Shown here piece after piece: positions 24,962-34,832 of a stretch of DNA of 64,000 nt. The notes under the pieces are model-generated. The model was not told where the DNA came from. It made no database searches and saw only the letters and a program-made list of their open reading frames with translations. This DNA is from CAZYFH01 sp965249175 (GTDB lineage: Bacteria; Acidobacteriota; Vicinamibacteria; Vicinamibacterales; UBA8438), in NCBI GenBank assembly GCA_965249175.1, contig OZ252227.1, positions 124,001 to 188,000 on the forward strand. The letters run 5' to 3'. The position numbers and the translations under genes are program-made. Numbering within the stretch: the stretch's first letter is position 1; every line of letters starts with the position of its first letter.

Positions 24962-26437
24962 CTAGCAGCCCGTGGTGAAAGTCCCTATTAGGGATCGACA
25001 CGATCGATCCCGCGTACTACACTGTCGCGCATGGCGATGGGCAAACGACGACGCCGGGCGCGGCAAGCATCGATGTGGGTTCCCACCAGCGACCTGCCTC
25101 GCAGTGCGGCGCATCCGTTCTATCAGCGATTGAATCGGATCCTCGATGACACGGGCTTCGACGCGTTCGTCGAGGCGCAATGCGCGCCGTTCTACGCGGA
25201 CGGCGTCGGTCGTCCGAGTCTGGCGCCGGGGCGGTACTTCCGGCTGCTGATGCTCGGCTACTTCGAAGGGCTGGACTCGGAGCGGGCGATCGCGTGGCGG
25301 GCGGCCGATTCGCTGAGCATCCGGCAGTTTCTGGACCTCGAGCTGCACGAGGCGCCGCCGGATCACTCGACGCTGTCGCGCACCCGGCGCCTGATCGACG
25401 TCGAGACCCATCAAGCGGTGTTCACGTGGGTGCTGCAGCAACTGGCCGACGCCCAGCTCGTGACCGGGCGGACCCTCGGCATCGATGCCACGACGTTGGA
25501 AGCGAACGCCGCATTGCGGAGTATCGTGCGCCGGGACACGGGCGAAGGCTACGAGGCGTTTCTGACCGGGCTGGCCGAGGCGTCCGGCATCGTCACGCCG
25601 ACCCGCGCTGAGCTGGCCCGGTTCGACCGGAAACGGAAGAAGAAAGGCTCCAACGACGACTGGACGCATCCGCAGGATCCGGACGCGAAGATCACGAAGC
25701 TGAAGGACGGGCGCACGCACTTGGCGCACACCGCGGAGCATGCGGTGGACCTGGAGACGGGGGCCATCGTCGGCGTCACCGTGCAGGATGCCGACGACGG
25801 CGATACGACGACGATGGTCGAGACCCTGATCACGGCGGCCGACCACGTCGAAGCCGTCCTGCCGGCCGGCGCCGGTATCGCCGAGGTCGTCGGGGACAAG
25901 GGGTATCACAGTAACGAGACGATGGTGGCGTTCGCCGCGCTCGGCGTGCGCAGTTATGTTTCGGAGCCGGACCGCGGGCGACGCAACTGGACAGGCAAGG
26001 CGGCGGCGCGCGACGCCGTGTACGCGAACCGTCGGCGCATTCGGGGCACGCGTGGGCAACGGCTGCTGCGACGGCGGGGCGAGTTGCTCGAACGCCCCAA
26101 CGCGCATCTCTACGAGACCGGGCGGCTGCGCCGGGTGCATCTGCGTGGGCATCCCAACATCCTCAAGCGCGTGCTTGTGCACGTCTGCGGGTTCAATCTT
26201 GGGCTCCTCATGCGGCAGCTGACGGGCGTCGGCACGCCGCGGAGCCTCCAAGGCCGCGCGGTCGCCGTCTTCGAGGCCTTGATCGCTGATCTTGGCCGCC
26301 TCTGGACCCTCGTATCGCCCGCGTGGGCGCGAGATGCGCAAGATCTGCCGCACTCGTCGTTTCTCGACCTTATGACACGGTGTCACGAACACATGCCCCT
26401 CGACCTACGAAAGGGCGTTTTCACCACGGGCTGCTAG
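24962..26437. mobile_element. IS1182-like element, intact copy
   Basis: 1,476 bp including CTAG on each side (24962-24965, 26434-26437). Inverted ends CAGCCCGTGGTGAAA and TTTCACCACGGGCTG are perfect over 15 bp. Assignment to IS1182 (or a related IS4/IS5 superfamily group) rests on the transposase and the palindromic CTAG target; ISfinder would settle the family. Confidence 0.8.
25031..26437 (+). CDS. IS1182-like DDE transposase, intact
   Basis: A 468-aa transposase, ATG 25031. It has a DUF772-like N-terminus (FRLLMLGYFEGLDSERAIAW, LDLELHEAPPDHSTLSRTRR), the first catalytic Asp in LGIDATTLEANAALRSI and the second in EVVGDKGYHSNETMV; the third acidic residue is probably in the RRGELLERPNAH region. 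Notably the TAG stop is supplied by the CTAG target duplication, so the last codons (TTGC) lie in the terminal repeat. Intact and possibly active. Confidence 0.85.
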   Translation: MAMGKRRRRARQASMWVPTSDLPRSAAHPFYQRLNRILDDTGFDAFVEAQCAPFYADGVGRPSLAPGRYFRLLMLGYFEGLDSERAIAWRAADSLSIRQFLDLELHEAPPDHSTLSRTRRLIDVETHQAVFTWVLQQLADAQLVTGRTLGIDATTLEANAALRSIVRRDTGEGYEAFLTGLAEASGIVTPTRAELARFDRKRKKKGSNDDWTHPQDPDAKITKLKDGRTHLAHTAEHAVDLETGAIVGVTVQDADDGDTTTMVETLITAADHVEAVLPAGAGIAEVVGDKGYHSNETMVAFAALGVRSYVSEPDRGRRNWTGKAAARDAVYANRRRIRGTRGQRLLRRRGELLERPNAHLYETGRLRRVHLRGHPNILKRVLVHVCGFNLGLLMRQLTGVGTPRSLQGRAVAVFEALIADLGRLWTLVSPAWARDAQDLPHSSFLDLMTRCHEHMPLDLRKGVFTTGC

Positions 26438-26580
26438 TGTCCTGTCAGCGTGGAGAAGGTGCGGGATGTGGTGGCCTCTACCTCAACCCGCCCGAGCATG
26501 CCGTCGTGCTCTGCGTCGACGAAAAGAGCCAGATTCAAGCGCTCGACCGGACATGGCGAAAGCGACGGACCCACAGGGTC
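26435..26580 (+). pseudogene. IS630 transposase fragment
   Basis: After the CTAG of the preceding element the sequence reads GTGTCCTGT, as at the ends of the IS630 copy at 43.6 kb, then jumps into the middle of an IS630 transposase: VEKVRDVV, LNPPEHAVVLCVDEKSQIQALDRT. Only ~45 codons remain and they are frameshifted. It is a deletion remnant of an IS630 that had landed in the CTAG end of the IS1182-like element. The following ~240 bp to 26822 show nothing recognisable. Confidence 0.7.
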
Positions 26581-26822
26581 TGATAGCTGCCTCGTTGCTT
26601 GCACCGACCACAGCGCGGGCATACCGCCCGTCTGGAAACTCTCCTAAGTACTTGATGAGACTCATGTTCTTCAAGCTGCAGCCCTACTCAGCCTGCATGT
26701 ATTCGTGCGACGAACCAGTTGCGGGCAGCGGGGCCATCAATGGAGCTCTCTCATAAAACTGCCCCGACCACTCGGGCGTGTCACCTTCAGGCACACCGGA
26801 CGGATTCAGATCCTGATACAGT

Positions 26823-27138
26823 GTGAGGGGGGGCGGAATTGCTCAAGCTGCTGCGGTGCAGCCGGGGGTAGAGTTAGTGGGGCGCGAGAGAGATCTCGGG
26901 GCTTTCACCGTCAGCAACCTCAGCGCCTTCTTTTTGGTGCTGGGGATCATGTCGGTGCTCCTGGTCGCAACGCTCAACGTCCTGTATCCCGGTCCCGGTC
27001 CCGGTCCCGTGACCGTTTCCGCTCTGTCTGAAGGAGCGTCATCTGGGACAAGTCCCATGGGCCTCGTCGCCTTCTCAAGAGGCGACGAGGCACCGTTCTA
27101 TCGTCTTGAAGGTGGTGAGGGCGGGGGGCGCGGCATCA
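26823..27138 (+). pseudogene. ILEI-domain membrane protein, N-terminal part
   Basis: First ~105 codons of a gene split by IS256. One membrane helix (LSAFFLVLGIMSVLLVATLNVL) follows a ~40-residue N-terminus; then a PGPGPGP linker and a periplasmic segment ending GGGRGI at the insertion point. The start at 26823 is a GTG and uncertain. The frame is exactly continued on the other side of the IS at 28574, giving a 243-aa protein when the IS and one target copy are removed. Probably a type II membrane protein of an envelope-polysaccharide locus. Confidence 0.6.
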
Positions 27139-28573
27139 GAGATATAACCAGAAGTTGTGGATCGGCAGTCTGAAGAAGGCGGCGTATCCTTTCGCGTGAG
27201 CAACGCGAAAACTCCGGCTGGCAGGCCGGTGAAAGGAGCCGCCACCCATGCTGAAGGTACTCGACAACGATGGAGCAGACAACGAAGTTCCGCCGGAAGA
27301 GCGCGGTGCGCAGACGGTGGACGAGCTGGCCCGGGAGGGAGCCCGGCGGATGTTGATGACGGCCCTGGCGGTGGAGGTCGGGCAGTACATCGAGGCCCAC
27401 GGCGAGGAGCGGGACGCGCGGGGACGCCGGCTGGTCGTTCGGAATGGTCGGGCCCAGGCGCGGAAGGTGACGTGCGGGGCAGGTACGCTCGAGGTGCATG
27501 CTCCTCGGGTGAACGACAAAAGGGTCAACGGCGCGGGCCAGCGGGAGCGGTTCACGAGTCGGATCTTGCCCCCCTACATGCGTCGCTCGCCCAAGGTGGC
27601 GGAGGTGCTGCCGATCCTCTATCTGCGCGGTCTGTCGACGGGCGATTTCCGCGAAGCGCTGCCGGTGCTATTGGGGGATGACGCGGCCGGCCTCAGCGCG
27701 ACCAACATCGCGCGCCTCACGGCGGTGTGGGAAGAGGACTACCGGCGGTTCCGCCAGCGGGACCTGGCCGATCGTGACTACGTGTACGTGTGGGTCGACG
27801 GCATCCATTTCAACATCCGGCTCGAGGACGATCGGCTCTGTACGCTGGTGATCATCGGCGTACGGCCCGATGGGACCAAGAAGCTCGTGGCCCTGGAGGA
27901 CGGCTACCGCGAGAGCACCGACAGCTGGGCGACGGTGCTGCGGGACCTCCAGCGGCGCGGCATGCGGGCCCCGGTGGGGGCGGTCGGCGACGGCGCCCTG
28001 GGTTTCTGGGCGGCCGTGCGCGACGTGTGGCCGGACACGCGAGAGCTCCGCGACTGGTGTCACAAGATGGGCAACGTGCTCGACAAATTGCCAAAGCGAT
28101 TACAGCCGAAAGCGAAGCGCGCGCTCCGCGAGATCATGTACGCCGAGACGCGGGCACACGCCGAGGAGGCCATGGACGTCTTCATCGCCGAGTACGAGGC
28201 CAAGTACCCGAAGGCGGCGGCGTGCCTGGACGCAGACCGCGACCGCCTCCTCACGCACTTTGCCCTGCCAGCTGAGCATTGGCAGCACGTGCGCACGAGC
28301 AACGTCATCGAGTCGCCATTCGCCACGGTCCGACTCCGGCAGCGCGTGACCAAAGGCGCGGGCTCGCGCACCAAGGGCCTGTTGATGGCCTACAAGCTGC
28401 TCGAGATGGCACAGCAGCGCTGGCGTCGGCTCAATGGCGCGCATCTGCTGCCACTCGTCCGCGCCGGCGTGACGTTCATTGACGGGGTACAGCAGGAGCG
28501 AAACAACGAGGGAGATCGGAAGGTGGCCGCCTGATCACGCTGATGACCGATCCACAACATTTGACAATATCTC
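27139..28573. mobile_element. IS256-family insertion sequence, complete
   Basis: 1,435 bp, bounded by inverted repeats sharing GAGATAT and GTTGTGGATCGG at both ends. A perfect 9-bp target duplication GCGGCATCA lies at 27130-27138 and 28574-28582, inside the RGI codons of the disrupted ILEI-domain gene. Both borders are therefore exact to the base. Confidence 0.92.
27248..28534 (+). CDS. IS256-family transposase, intact
   Basis: A 428-aa mutator-type transposase. VYVWVDGIHFNIR carries the first catalytic Asp, AVGDGALGFWAAVRDVWP the second, and HVRTSNVIESPFATVR the signature with the catalytic Glu region (usually TTNxIES). The length is typical. ATG 27248 has GAAAGGAG upstream. No lesion is seen, and the perfect target duplication suggests a recent insertion. 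Confidence 0.92.
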   Translation: MLKVLDNDGADNEVPPEERGAQTVDELAREGARRMLMTALAVEVGQYIEAHGEERDARGRRLVVRNGRAQARKVTCGAGTLEVHAPRVNDKRVNGAGQRERFTSRILPPYMRRSPKVAEVLPILYLRGLSTGDFREALPVLLGDDAAGLSATNIARLTAVWEEDYRRFRQRDLADRDYVYVWVDGIHFNIRLEDDRLCTLVIIGVRPDGTKKLVALEDGYRESTDSWATVLRDLQRRGMRAPVGAVGDGALGFWAAVRDVWPDTRELRDWCHKMGNVLDKLPKRLQPKAKRALREIMYAETRAHAEEAMDVFIAEYEAKYPKAAACLDADRDRLLTHFALPAEHWQHVRTSNVIESPFATVRLRQRVTKGAGSRTKGLLMAYKLLEMAQQRWRRLNGAHLLPLVRAGVTFIDGVQQERNNEGDRKVAA

Positions 28574-28998
28574 GCGGCATCAACGTCGCGACCTTCGATC
28601 CGGATTCGGGTGCCGTTGTCGAAGTCGTCAACTTTGACACGTGGGGCACACGGACGTCTGGTCAGCAGATGAGGCGTTTGATTGCCTACTTGGAGGCGCT
28701 CGACTCTGGGGCGCTGGTCCTGATGGCTGTGGCAGACGAGGCGGGCATTAACCGCTTCGACAGTTGTGATCGAGTGGATGCGTCGTGGGTCACCGCGGGC
28801 TTGGACGTGGTGGAGGCAGTCTTTGGAAGCGCCAAACTCCGCAGCTACTGCTACCGAGACTCGTGGGCGATGGTCGGCTTCGTAGGGGCGGAACGTCCGC
28901 TGGCGGAGAGTCTGACGACAGGTGCGGTGGTCACCGCCTCAAGTGCGTTACCATTCAAGATGAACCGCAGGGCCTTATGGCAACCCCTGGCGCCGTAA
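28574..28998 (+). pseudogene. ILEI-domain protein, C-terminal part
   Basis: Continuation of the gene at 26823-27138. RGINVATFDPDSGAVVEVVNF, FDTWGTRTSGQQ, ALVLMAVADEAGINRF and YRDSWAMVGFVGA match the ILEI/FAM3 (PANDER-like) fold, which in bacteria is found in envelope and glycan-related proteins. The frame continues upstream into the IS from an ATG at 28543, so a truncated product could be translated but would lack the membrane anchor. A YaiO-type gene follows 103 bp later. Confidence 0.65.
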
Positions 28999-29101
28999 TA
29001 CCGCGTCGTCAAACGGTTCAGACCTTCGCGGCACGACCGAAGTTTACGCCACGGGAGACGTGGTTCAGTTGAGGGTCGGGGATCGTCGGACCTTCGCGCC
29101 G

Positions 29102-30340
29102 ATGCCATGGGCGTGGCGGTCAGTTCGGCGGAGGGCCTGGGTGATCGCCTGGGCTGTGACCCTCATGTCACCCTCGGTCTTCTGCGCGCAGCCGTCCCTT
29201 GAGGATGCGACGCGAGCGGTCGCGGAAGAGCGGTTCGAGGACGCGCGGGCAATCTTTCGGCAACTGCAGCGGGACCAGCCCACTAGCCTGGTGTTTGCCG
29301 TCTGGATTGGACGATTGTCCGGCTGGCTCGAAGACTACGAGACGGCCGAAGTCGCATACGACCTGGCGCTGCGCCTGGATGACCACAACGTGGAGGCGTT
29401 GCTCGGCAAGGACCAAGTGCTGCTATGGCAACGCAATTTCTCGCCCGCGCGAGAGTTGATCACCGACGCCGCGCGACTGGCCCCTGGCGCCGCAGACGTG
29501 CTCATGATGCGGGCGTAGTACTACTACTCGCAGCTCAGCCAGCTCTCGCCCGCGAATTCGTCGGCCAAGTACTGGACGTCGACCCGGCGCACACCGAAGC
29601 GCTCGATCTTGAGCGGCGCATAGTGCTGCCGGCGCCGTTGGAGGTTCGGCTCGGCTACGGTCGAGATACCCTTTCGTCGTTCGCGTTGCCTGCCGCGACC
29701 GGTCATGTGAGCGTAGGTTTCGTCTCCGCTTCGCACCCGCATCACTGCGCGCTACGAGCGCTGGCAGAAGTTCGGTGAAGAGACCGATCGCACAGGCGTG
29801 AGTGGTGGTCGCCGGTTCGGCAGGCTCTGGATCCACGGAGGCGCGCTCCTGGCACCCGAGGCGACTGTGCTCGCCCGTAGGGAGTATACGGTCGGGTTCA
29901 GCCAATCGATAGACCGCGTCGTCGCCGGTTTCGACTATCAGTTCTTGGGCTTCAGTGCAACGGATGTTGACGTCGGCGCCGCAACACTTGAGTTTCACTT
30001 TACGGACCTCTCGCGGCTCCAAGGGAAATTCTACAAGAGCTGGACGCAGTTCGGTGAGACTCGCACACGGGTCGCCAACGAATCCGTCCTGGTTCGCTAC
30101 TGGCGGCCCGTGCAAGAAGGCCTGTTAGTCAACGTCGGCTACGCTCGTGGGAACGAGAGTTTCTCAGCCGTGTCCATCGATCAGTTGGGAGACTTTGATG
30201 CCAATACGTATCTGGGTGGAATCCAGATCGATTTGTCCCCCGAGCTCGCTGTGACCGCCGATGTGGCACTCCAGGACCGCTCGAACGGGACAAGCCAATC
30301 AACGTTCGCAGTGGGCTTCATCCTAAGAATTCGGGACTGA
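29102..30340 (+). pseudogene. YaiO-type outer-membrane beta-barrel protein, frameshifted
   Basis: Starts MPWAWRSVRRRAWVIAWAV with a signal ending SVFCAQ. TPR repeats follow (DARAIFRQLQRDQPTSLVF, YETAEVAYDLALRLDDHNVEALLGK). A TAG at 29516 and a frame change interrupt the repeats; they resume as EFVGQVLDVDPAHTEALDLE. A second frame change near 29740 leads into the barrel: WQKFGEETDRTGVSGG, ARREYTVGFSQSID, ending FAVGFILRIRD. YaiO/PgaA-like proteins act in polysaccharide export, which fits the ILEI-domain gene upstream. Confidence 0.7.
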
Positions 30341-30479
30341 GCCCGCAAGGGAGGGCAGCCAGCCGACTCGTCGTCAAAAGCTCCGACCTTGTCGAGTCAA
30401 GTCCATTCGTCTCTATTTGGCGGGTGACGTCGTCGAACTCACAAATGTGCACGTGTACTTTTGGCGCGAGGCTGCCGTA

Positions 30480-31545
30480 AATCCCGTGTGGCCGACGAGC
30501 GAACGCGTTCGACCGATAGCGAGCGCGACGAGCTGGTCAAGCACCAGGCAGAAGAGCTCGCGCGCTTGCGCGACGAGGTGGCGCGACTGGAGCGTGAGCG
30601 CGATCGGTTGCAGCGGCACAACGAACGCCTGAAGCGCCAACTCGATGCGGCGCGGCGTGCAGGGATCCGGCAAGCGGCCCCGTTCGCCAAGGATCACCCG
30701 CAGGGCAGCGGTCGGCCACGGGGCCGACGACCCGGCCGCCGGTACGGACCGCGCCCATCGCGCGGTGCCCGCGCACGTCGATGTGACCTACGACGCACCA
30801 CTGCCGGCAGCGTGTCCCGGATGTGGGGGCGCGGTGCCGCTGGAGCGCGTCGCCCCCCAGTCTCAAGAAGATCTCCCGGTGGTCCGGCCCATCGTTCGAC
30901 GCGTCGACGTGCAGGTCGGGTGCTGTGTCGCCTGCCGGCGCGTCCAAGGCCGCCATCCGCTGCAGACCTCCGACGCGTTGGGCGCCGCGAACGTGCACCT
31001 GGGGCCCGGCGCGGTCACCCTCATTGTGCGCTTGCACAAGGACGTTGGTGTCTCGCTCGAGAAGATCGCGACGCTGTTGCGCGAGCGCTTCGGGCTGACC
31101 GTCACCCCGGGGGGCCTCGTGCAGGCACGGCATCGGGCCGCCCGCGTGGTCGGCCCGACCTACGCGGCCCTGTGTGCCCAGATCCGCGGCAGTCCGGTCG
31201 TCAGCCCCGATGAAACCGGCTGGCGCGTCGATGCCGTGTTGCATTGGCTCTGGGCGTTTGCGACGCGCCGGACACGACGGTGTATTCGATTCGCCCAGGA
31301 CGAAGCTTCGACGACGCCGCCACCATCCTGGGCGCGGACGTCGCCATTCGCCCCGCGGTCGTCAACCGCAAAATCTGTGGCGGGAATCGCACGCGCCGGG
31401 GCGCGGACACCCAGCAGATTCTTGCCAGTGTTGTCCGCACCGCCCGGCAACGCCACCTCGACCTCGACGAGCTCTTCACCGCACTTCTGCAAGCGGCCGA
31501 TCGTCCCTCCGGTCTTCCAAGACCTGCCGCGATAATCTCATACCC
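30480..31545 (+). pseudogene. IS66-family TnpC remnant
   Basis: Coiled-coil N-terminus (LARLRDEVARLERERDRLQR), a zinc-binding segment (CPGCGGAVPLE, VGCCVACRRVQGRHP) and the DDE start VSPDETGWRVDAVLHWLWAF. Two frame changes occur (near 30740 and 31265). The catalytic centre after DDAATILGADVA is deleted and joins directly to the C-terminal CGGNRTRRGADTQQILASV. The 140 bp upstream, to 30340, show nothing recognisable. Confidence 0.75.
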
Positions 31546-31550
31546 GCTTG

Positions 31551-32825
31551 TACCGCACCCGGTTCCTTGGACACACGTTTGCGCTACGCAGCCTGGCGTA
31601 GCTCGTATCTCTCTCGTGCTGCGATGGGCGTCTGATATCCGAGCTTTTCAAGGCGCCCGCTCTGGTGGTAGTGCTTGACGAACTCGGCGACGGCGGCGCG
31701 TACGTCGTCGAGATGCTGAAAGACTCGGCCGTAGATGGCTTGCTCCTTGAGGGTGCGATTCCACCGTTCCACGACACCATTCGTTTCAGGTTCCTCGATG
31801 AAGCCAAAGCTGGGACGGATGCCCCAGGACCGGATCTGGTGGAGGAAGTGGTCCGACAGGTACTGACGCCCATGGTCCATCCGCAACGCCAGTCCGCGGG
31901 CGACGTCGGCGTCTACCGAGCCGTACAGCCGCCGGACGCCTTGCGCGACGGGCTCAAGCGCCGCGAAGCGGCTGCCGATCTTGCACACGTGCCACCCCAC
32001 GCACTCGGCGTTCCAGTGGTCGACCGCCGCGAAGGTCCAGACCCAGCCGTCGTCCACGGTGCACACCCGCACGCCGTCGGTTCCCCACATGACCTGGGGC
32101 GCCGCGGTGATGATGGTCCCGTCGTGGAGCTTCGGATTGCCCTGGCGCCCGCGGTGGGGCGAGAGCAGCCCGTGCGCGCGCATCACGCGCAGCACCCGGG
32201 TACGGGCGACGCGGATCCCGTCCAAGATCCGCAGCCGCGCGTGTACCTTGCGATGGCCCTCGCCCTGGAACGGCGACCGGGCGAGGTCGGCGCGAATGGC
32301 CGCCAGGAGCTGCTCACCCGAGAGTGCCGGTGCCGGCCCGCGGGGCCGTCGCCCTGCCGGCGCTCCGCCTGAGCGCGCCGCGCGGAGAGCGCCGAGCGCG
32401 AGCGCTCCCACGCCCGACACACCCGCTGGAGGCCGTAGCGCCGTCCGGTGGTCGCGGAGGTCGTCGCGCTCATCGCCGCGACCTCCGCATCGGCAAAGGG
32501 AGGCGGCGTTCCGCAGCTCGAGCCCGCTCCCGCAACAGCTCGTTCTCCATCGACAGGGCCCCAATGTGTCGTTGGGCCGCGTCGAGCGACTCGCCGCGCA
32601 GCAGGCGCAGCACGACGTCTCGCTTCCGGCCCGCGCTCCACCGCTGCCCAGGCCCCAAGGCCCCCGCCTCGGCCGCCGCAACGTCGGCACGGCCTCCAGT
32701 CGCCCTCCGGGCTCCCTCCGTCCGCGCCGACCCAGATCCCTTCACCGTCCTCGACCGGACCATTCCCCCTACCTCCTTGGACATTGGATTCTCCCTTAAT
32801 CCGTGTCCAAGAAAACCGGGGGCGC
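31551..32825. mobile_element. IS3-family element
   Basis: Inverted ends: ACCGCACCCGGTTCCTTGGA at 31551 and TGTCCAAGAAAACCGGGGGC at 32803, matching with a few mismatches. The transposase genes lie between, read on the minus strand. Target duplications were not identified. Confidence 0.7.
31584..32784 (-). pseudogene. IS3 OrfA/OrfB transposase, damaged
   Basis: OrfA (from ~32784) reads RWSAGRKRDVVLRLLRGESLDA and then jumps to AQRHIGALSMENELLRERAR, lacking ~45 residues including most of the helix-turn-helix. OrfB starts GRRYGLQRVCRAWERSRSA, changes frame near 32350, then continues intact: SPFQGEGHRKVHARLR, the DDE core with TVDDGWVWTFAAVDHWNAECVG, MDHGRQYLSDHF and ETNGVVERWNRTLKEQ. The catalytic domain survives but OrfA and the frameshift should prevent activity. 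Confidence 0.8.
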
Positions 32826-33159
32826 CTTATAAGAAGGTGTGTTCAGATCGGGCGCTGGTCTACCAGTGGCTCCGGCGGTCGTGGACCGACCCGCTGTTGC
32901 CGCCGTGACGTGGCTGCTCCGACGGCATGAGACGGATAGACGGGACGCCGGCTGTGTCTTGTGGGGACGTTGCCGACGCCCCTGAGCCGTCTTCGAGGGC
33001 CTGCTCGGTCCCAAGGTGACGGCCTGACGCCATCGTACCGCAGTTGCCGCCGGCGCCGATGCGCGAGGGCGATCACGACTACGTGCAGGTGCTCGTAGCG
33101 CTGGTTGCGGACACGTGACAATCACGTCACGTCATCCATATTCTAAAATTACAACGAAT
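32826..33159. other. Intergenic stretch, nothing recognised
   Basis: About 330 bp between the IS3 end and the IS1595-like element. It is GC-rich until ~33110, then becomes AT-rich. A minus-strand reading NQRYEHLHVVVIALAHRRR gives no family I can name. No RNA gene or regulatory motif was seen. Confidence 0.5.
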
Positions 33160-33168
33160 ATTGGACAT

Positions 33169-34281
33169 CTGGGGTATCCATTTAACCGGAGTAGCCCGGA
33201 TCCGAGGTTCTCCAGGGGCGGTTCGCGGGTGGGCGCTCCAGACTCGGCGGGGGTCCCCGGGTATACGGCGGCGAAGGCGGGAGAGCCCGAGGGTGCGCGT
33301 GGGCGATCAGATCGTGGTAGCGGACCGGGGCATGGGCCACGGCGAGGTCGAGCACCCGAAAGAACACCAGCCCGCGGCTGCGGGAGCGGCGGCGGTTGAA
33401 GCGAAACACGAACTCGTTCAGGTAACCGGGCAGGTGCGCGTCGCCCACGGAGCCCTGGTGTGTGCCAAGCAGCCAGCGCTTGACTAGAGAGGCGACCCGG
33501 TGGACAGCAGGGAGCAGTTCGTGGGATCTTCACCTCGGAGCCGGAGCCGGGCGGCTCGTAGGCTGCGCCGGTCGTGGACGTAACCCAGCTTCTCGAGTCC
33601 GTGGTAGCCCTGCCAGCCGTCGGTAATGACCCGGGCGCCGGGCTCGACGTGATCGGTCACAAAGGCGTGCAACGAGGCGGCCGACGCATCCACGATGGGC
33701 TGGAGCCGGCACCGGCCAAGCTTTTTCGTCTCTTGGACTTCCACGGCCATGCCGGTCAGCACCTTCTTCCCCCGCGCTCGCCCGCCGCGCAGGCCCGTTT
33801 CCTCCCCGCCAATGTAGGTTTCATCCACCTCCACCGTGCCGGCCAGCCGGTCACGGCCCGGGCGCACCAGCACCGACCGGAGCCGGTGCAACACCGCCCA
33901 CGCGGTCTGGTAGGAGCCGATCTCCAGCGTCCGCTTCAGGCTCAGTGCGGAGATCCGTCCTTGCCCGTCGTGAACAGCCAGCACGCGGTAAACCAGACCG
34001 TCAGCGGTGTGCGCGTGCGATCAAAGATTGTGCCCGCCGTTATCGAGATCCGACCGCCGCAGTTCGCGCACATGATTCGTCGGTCGCTCAGGTACCAGCG
34101 CCCCCATGACCGCAGCCAGGGCAGGAAAAGCCGGCTGGCCAGCGAAGCCACTCCAGGTAGTCGAGGCAATCCTCATCGGTCCGGAACCACGCCTGGAACT
34201 CACCCACGGACCGTGGATAGTGCCTGCCAGCGCGGGGATGCTCCACGCTCCTAGCTTACTCCGGTTAAATGGATACCCCAG
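33169..34281. mobile_element. IS1595-like element, full-length decayed copy
   Basis: Perfect 25-bp inverted repeats at 33169-33193 (begins CTGGGGTATCCATTTAACCG) and 34257-34281. Left flank ATTGGACAT (33160-33168) and right flank AAGCCAAGA (34282-34290) do not match each other. Each instead matches, inverted, a flank of the related short element at 38495-38815. This is the signature of an inversion between the two elements. Confidence 0.85.
33182..34242 (-). pseudogene. IS1595-family transposase, frameshifted
   Basis: From GTG near 34242: EFQAWFRTDEDCLDYLEWLR, zinc ribbon (PGCG, IMCANCGGRISITAGT), then GRISALSLKRTLEIGSYQTA, the catalytic VEVDETYIGGEETG and EPGARVITDGWQGYHGLE, and C-terminal PGYLNEFVFRFNRR. 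Frame changes near 34105, 33960 and 33510 inactivate it. All conserved blocks of the family are otherwise present. Confidence 0.85.
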
Positions 34282-34440
34282 AAGCCAAGATTTGCCTGCA
34301 CGTTCGCGTAGTCGGTGCGATAGCGCCACACCGTGGCATCGAGGCGCACCGCCGCTTCGAAGTGCTCGAGTGCATCCCGAGGTCGCTCGAGCTCGACGAG
34401 CACCATGGCGAGCTCATGACGCACGCGGGCCGTCGGGGAA
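34282..34440 (-). pseudogene. TPR protein, middle fragment (inverted)
   Basis: Minus-strand TPR coding: SPTARVRHELAMVLVELERP, DALEHFEAAVRLD, WRYRTDYANVQANLG, then cut by the IS1595-like element. It points away from the C-terminal fragment of apparently the same gene at 34441. Together with pieces at 38816-38842 and 38843-40628 it reconstructs one TPR protein after undoing two inversions. Confidence 0.65.
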
Positions 34441-34798
34441 TACCGCGACGTCGCTCGGATCCGGCCCGAGGACCCCGGCACCCTGGCCCGCCTGGGGCGG
34501 GCCCTCTCGAAGGACGGAGACCAGCTGTCAGCGGTCGAGGTATTGATCCGGGCGACCAAAATGGCCCGGAGGACCCTGATCTCTTTCTCACCCTCGGACA
34601 GAGCTACGATGCACTGGGGCGTCAAGCCGACGCCGCCGCGGCGTATCGCCGGTATCGCGCGCTCGTTCCGGGAGGCTTGTCGGCGGGCGAGGCCGGGACC
34701 CGGATCGTGGGCGCCGAGGGCACCCTGAAGCCCCCGGTTGAGGCCTCTCGGCAAGGACGAGTCGTCGGGCCATACACAGAGGTTGCTGGGGTAGACTA
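34441..34798 (+). pseudogene. TPR protein, C-terminal fragment
   Basis: Plus-strand TPR coding: YRDVARIRPEDPGTLARLGR, SAVEVLIRATK, a one-base frame change near 34560, then PEDPDLFLTLGQSYDALGRQ and AAAAYRRYRALVPG, ending at TAG 34796-34798. Just left of 34441 the plus strand still reads RAVGE in frame, matching the RAVG at 38833-38842. It sits 34 bp before the next intact gene on the same strand. Confidence 0.65.
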
Positions 34799-34832
34799 GG
34801 AAGCCTGGGAAGTAGCCCTTAGGAGACCACCG

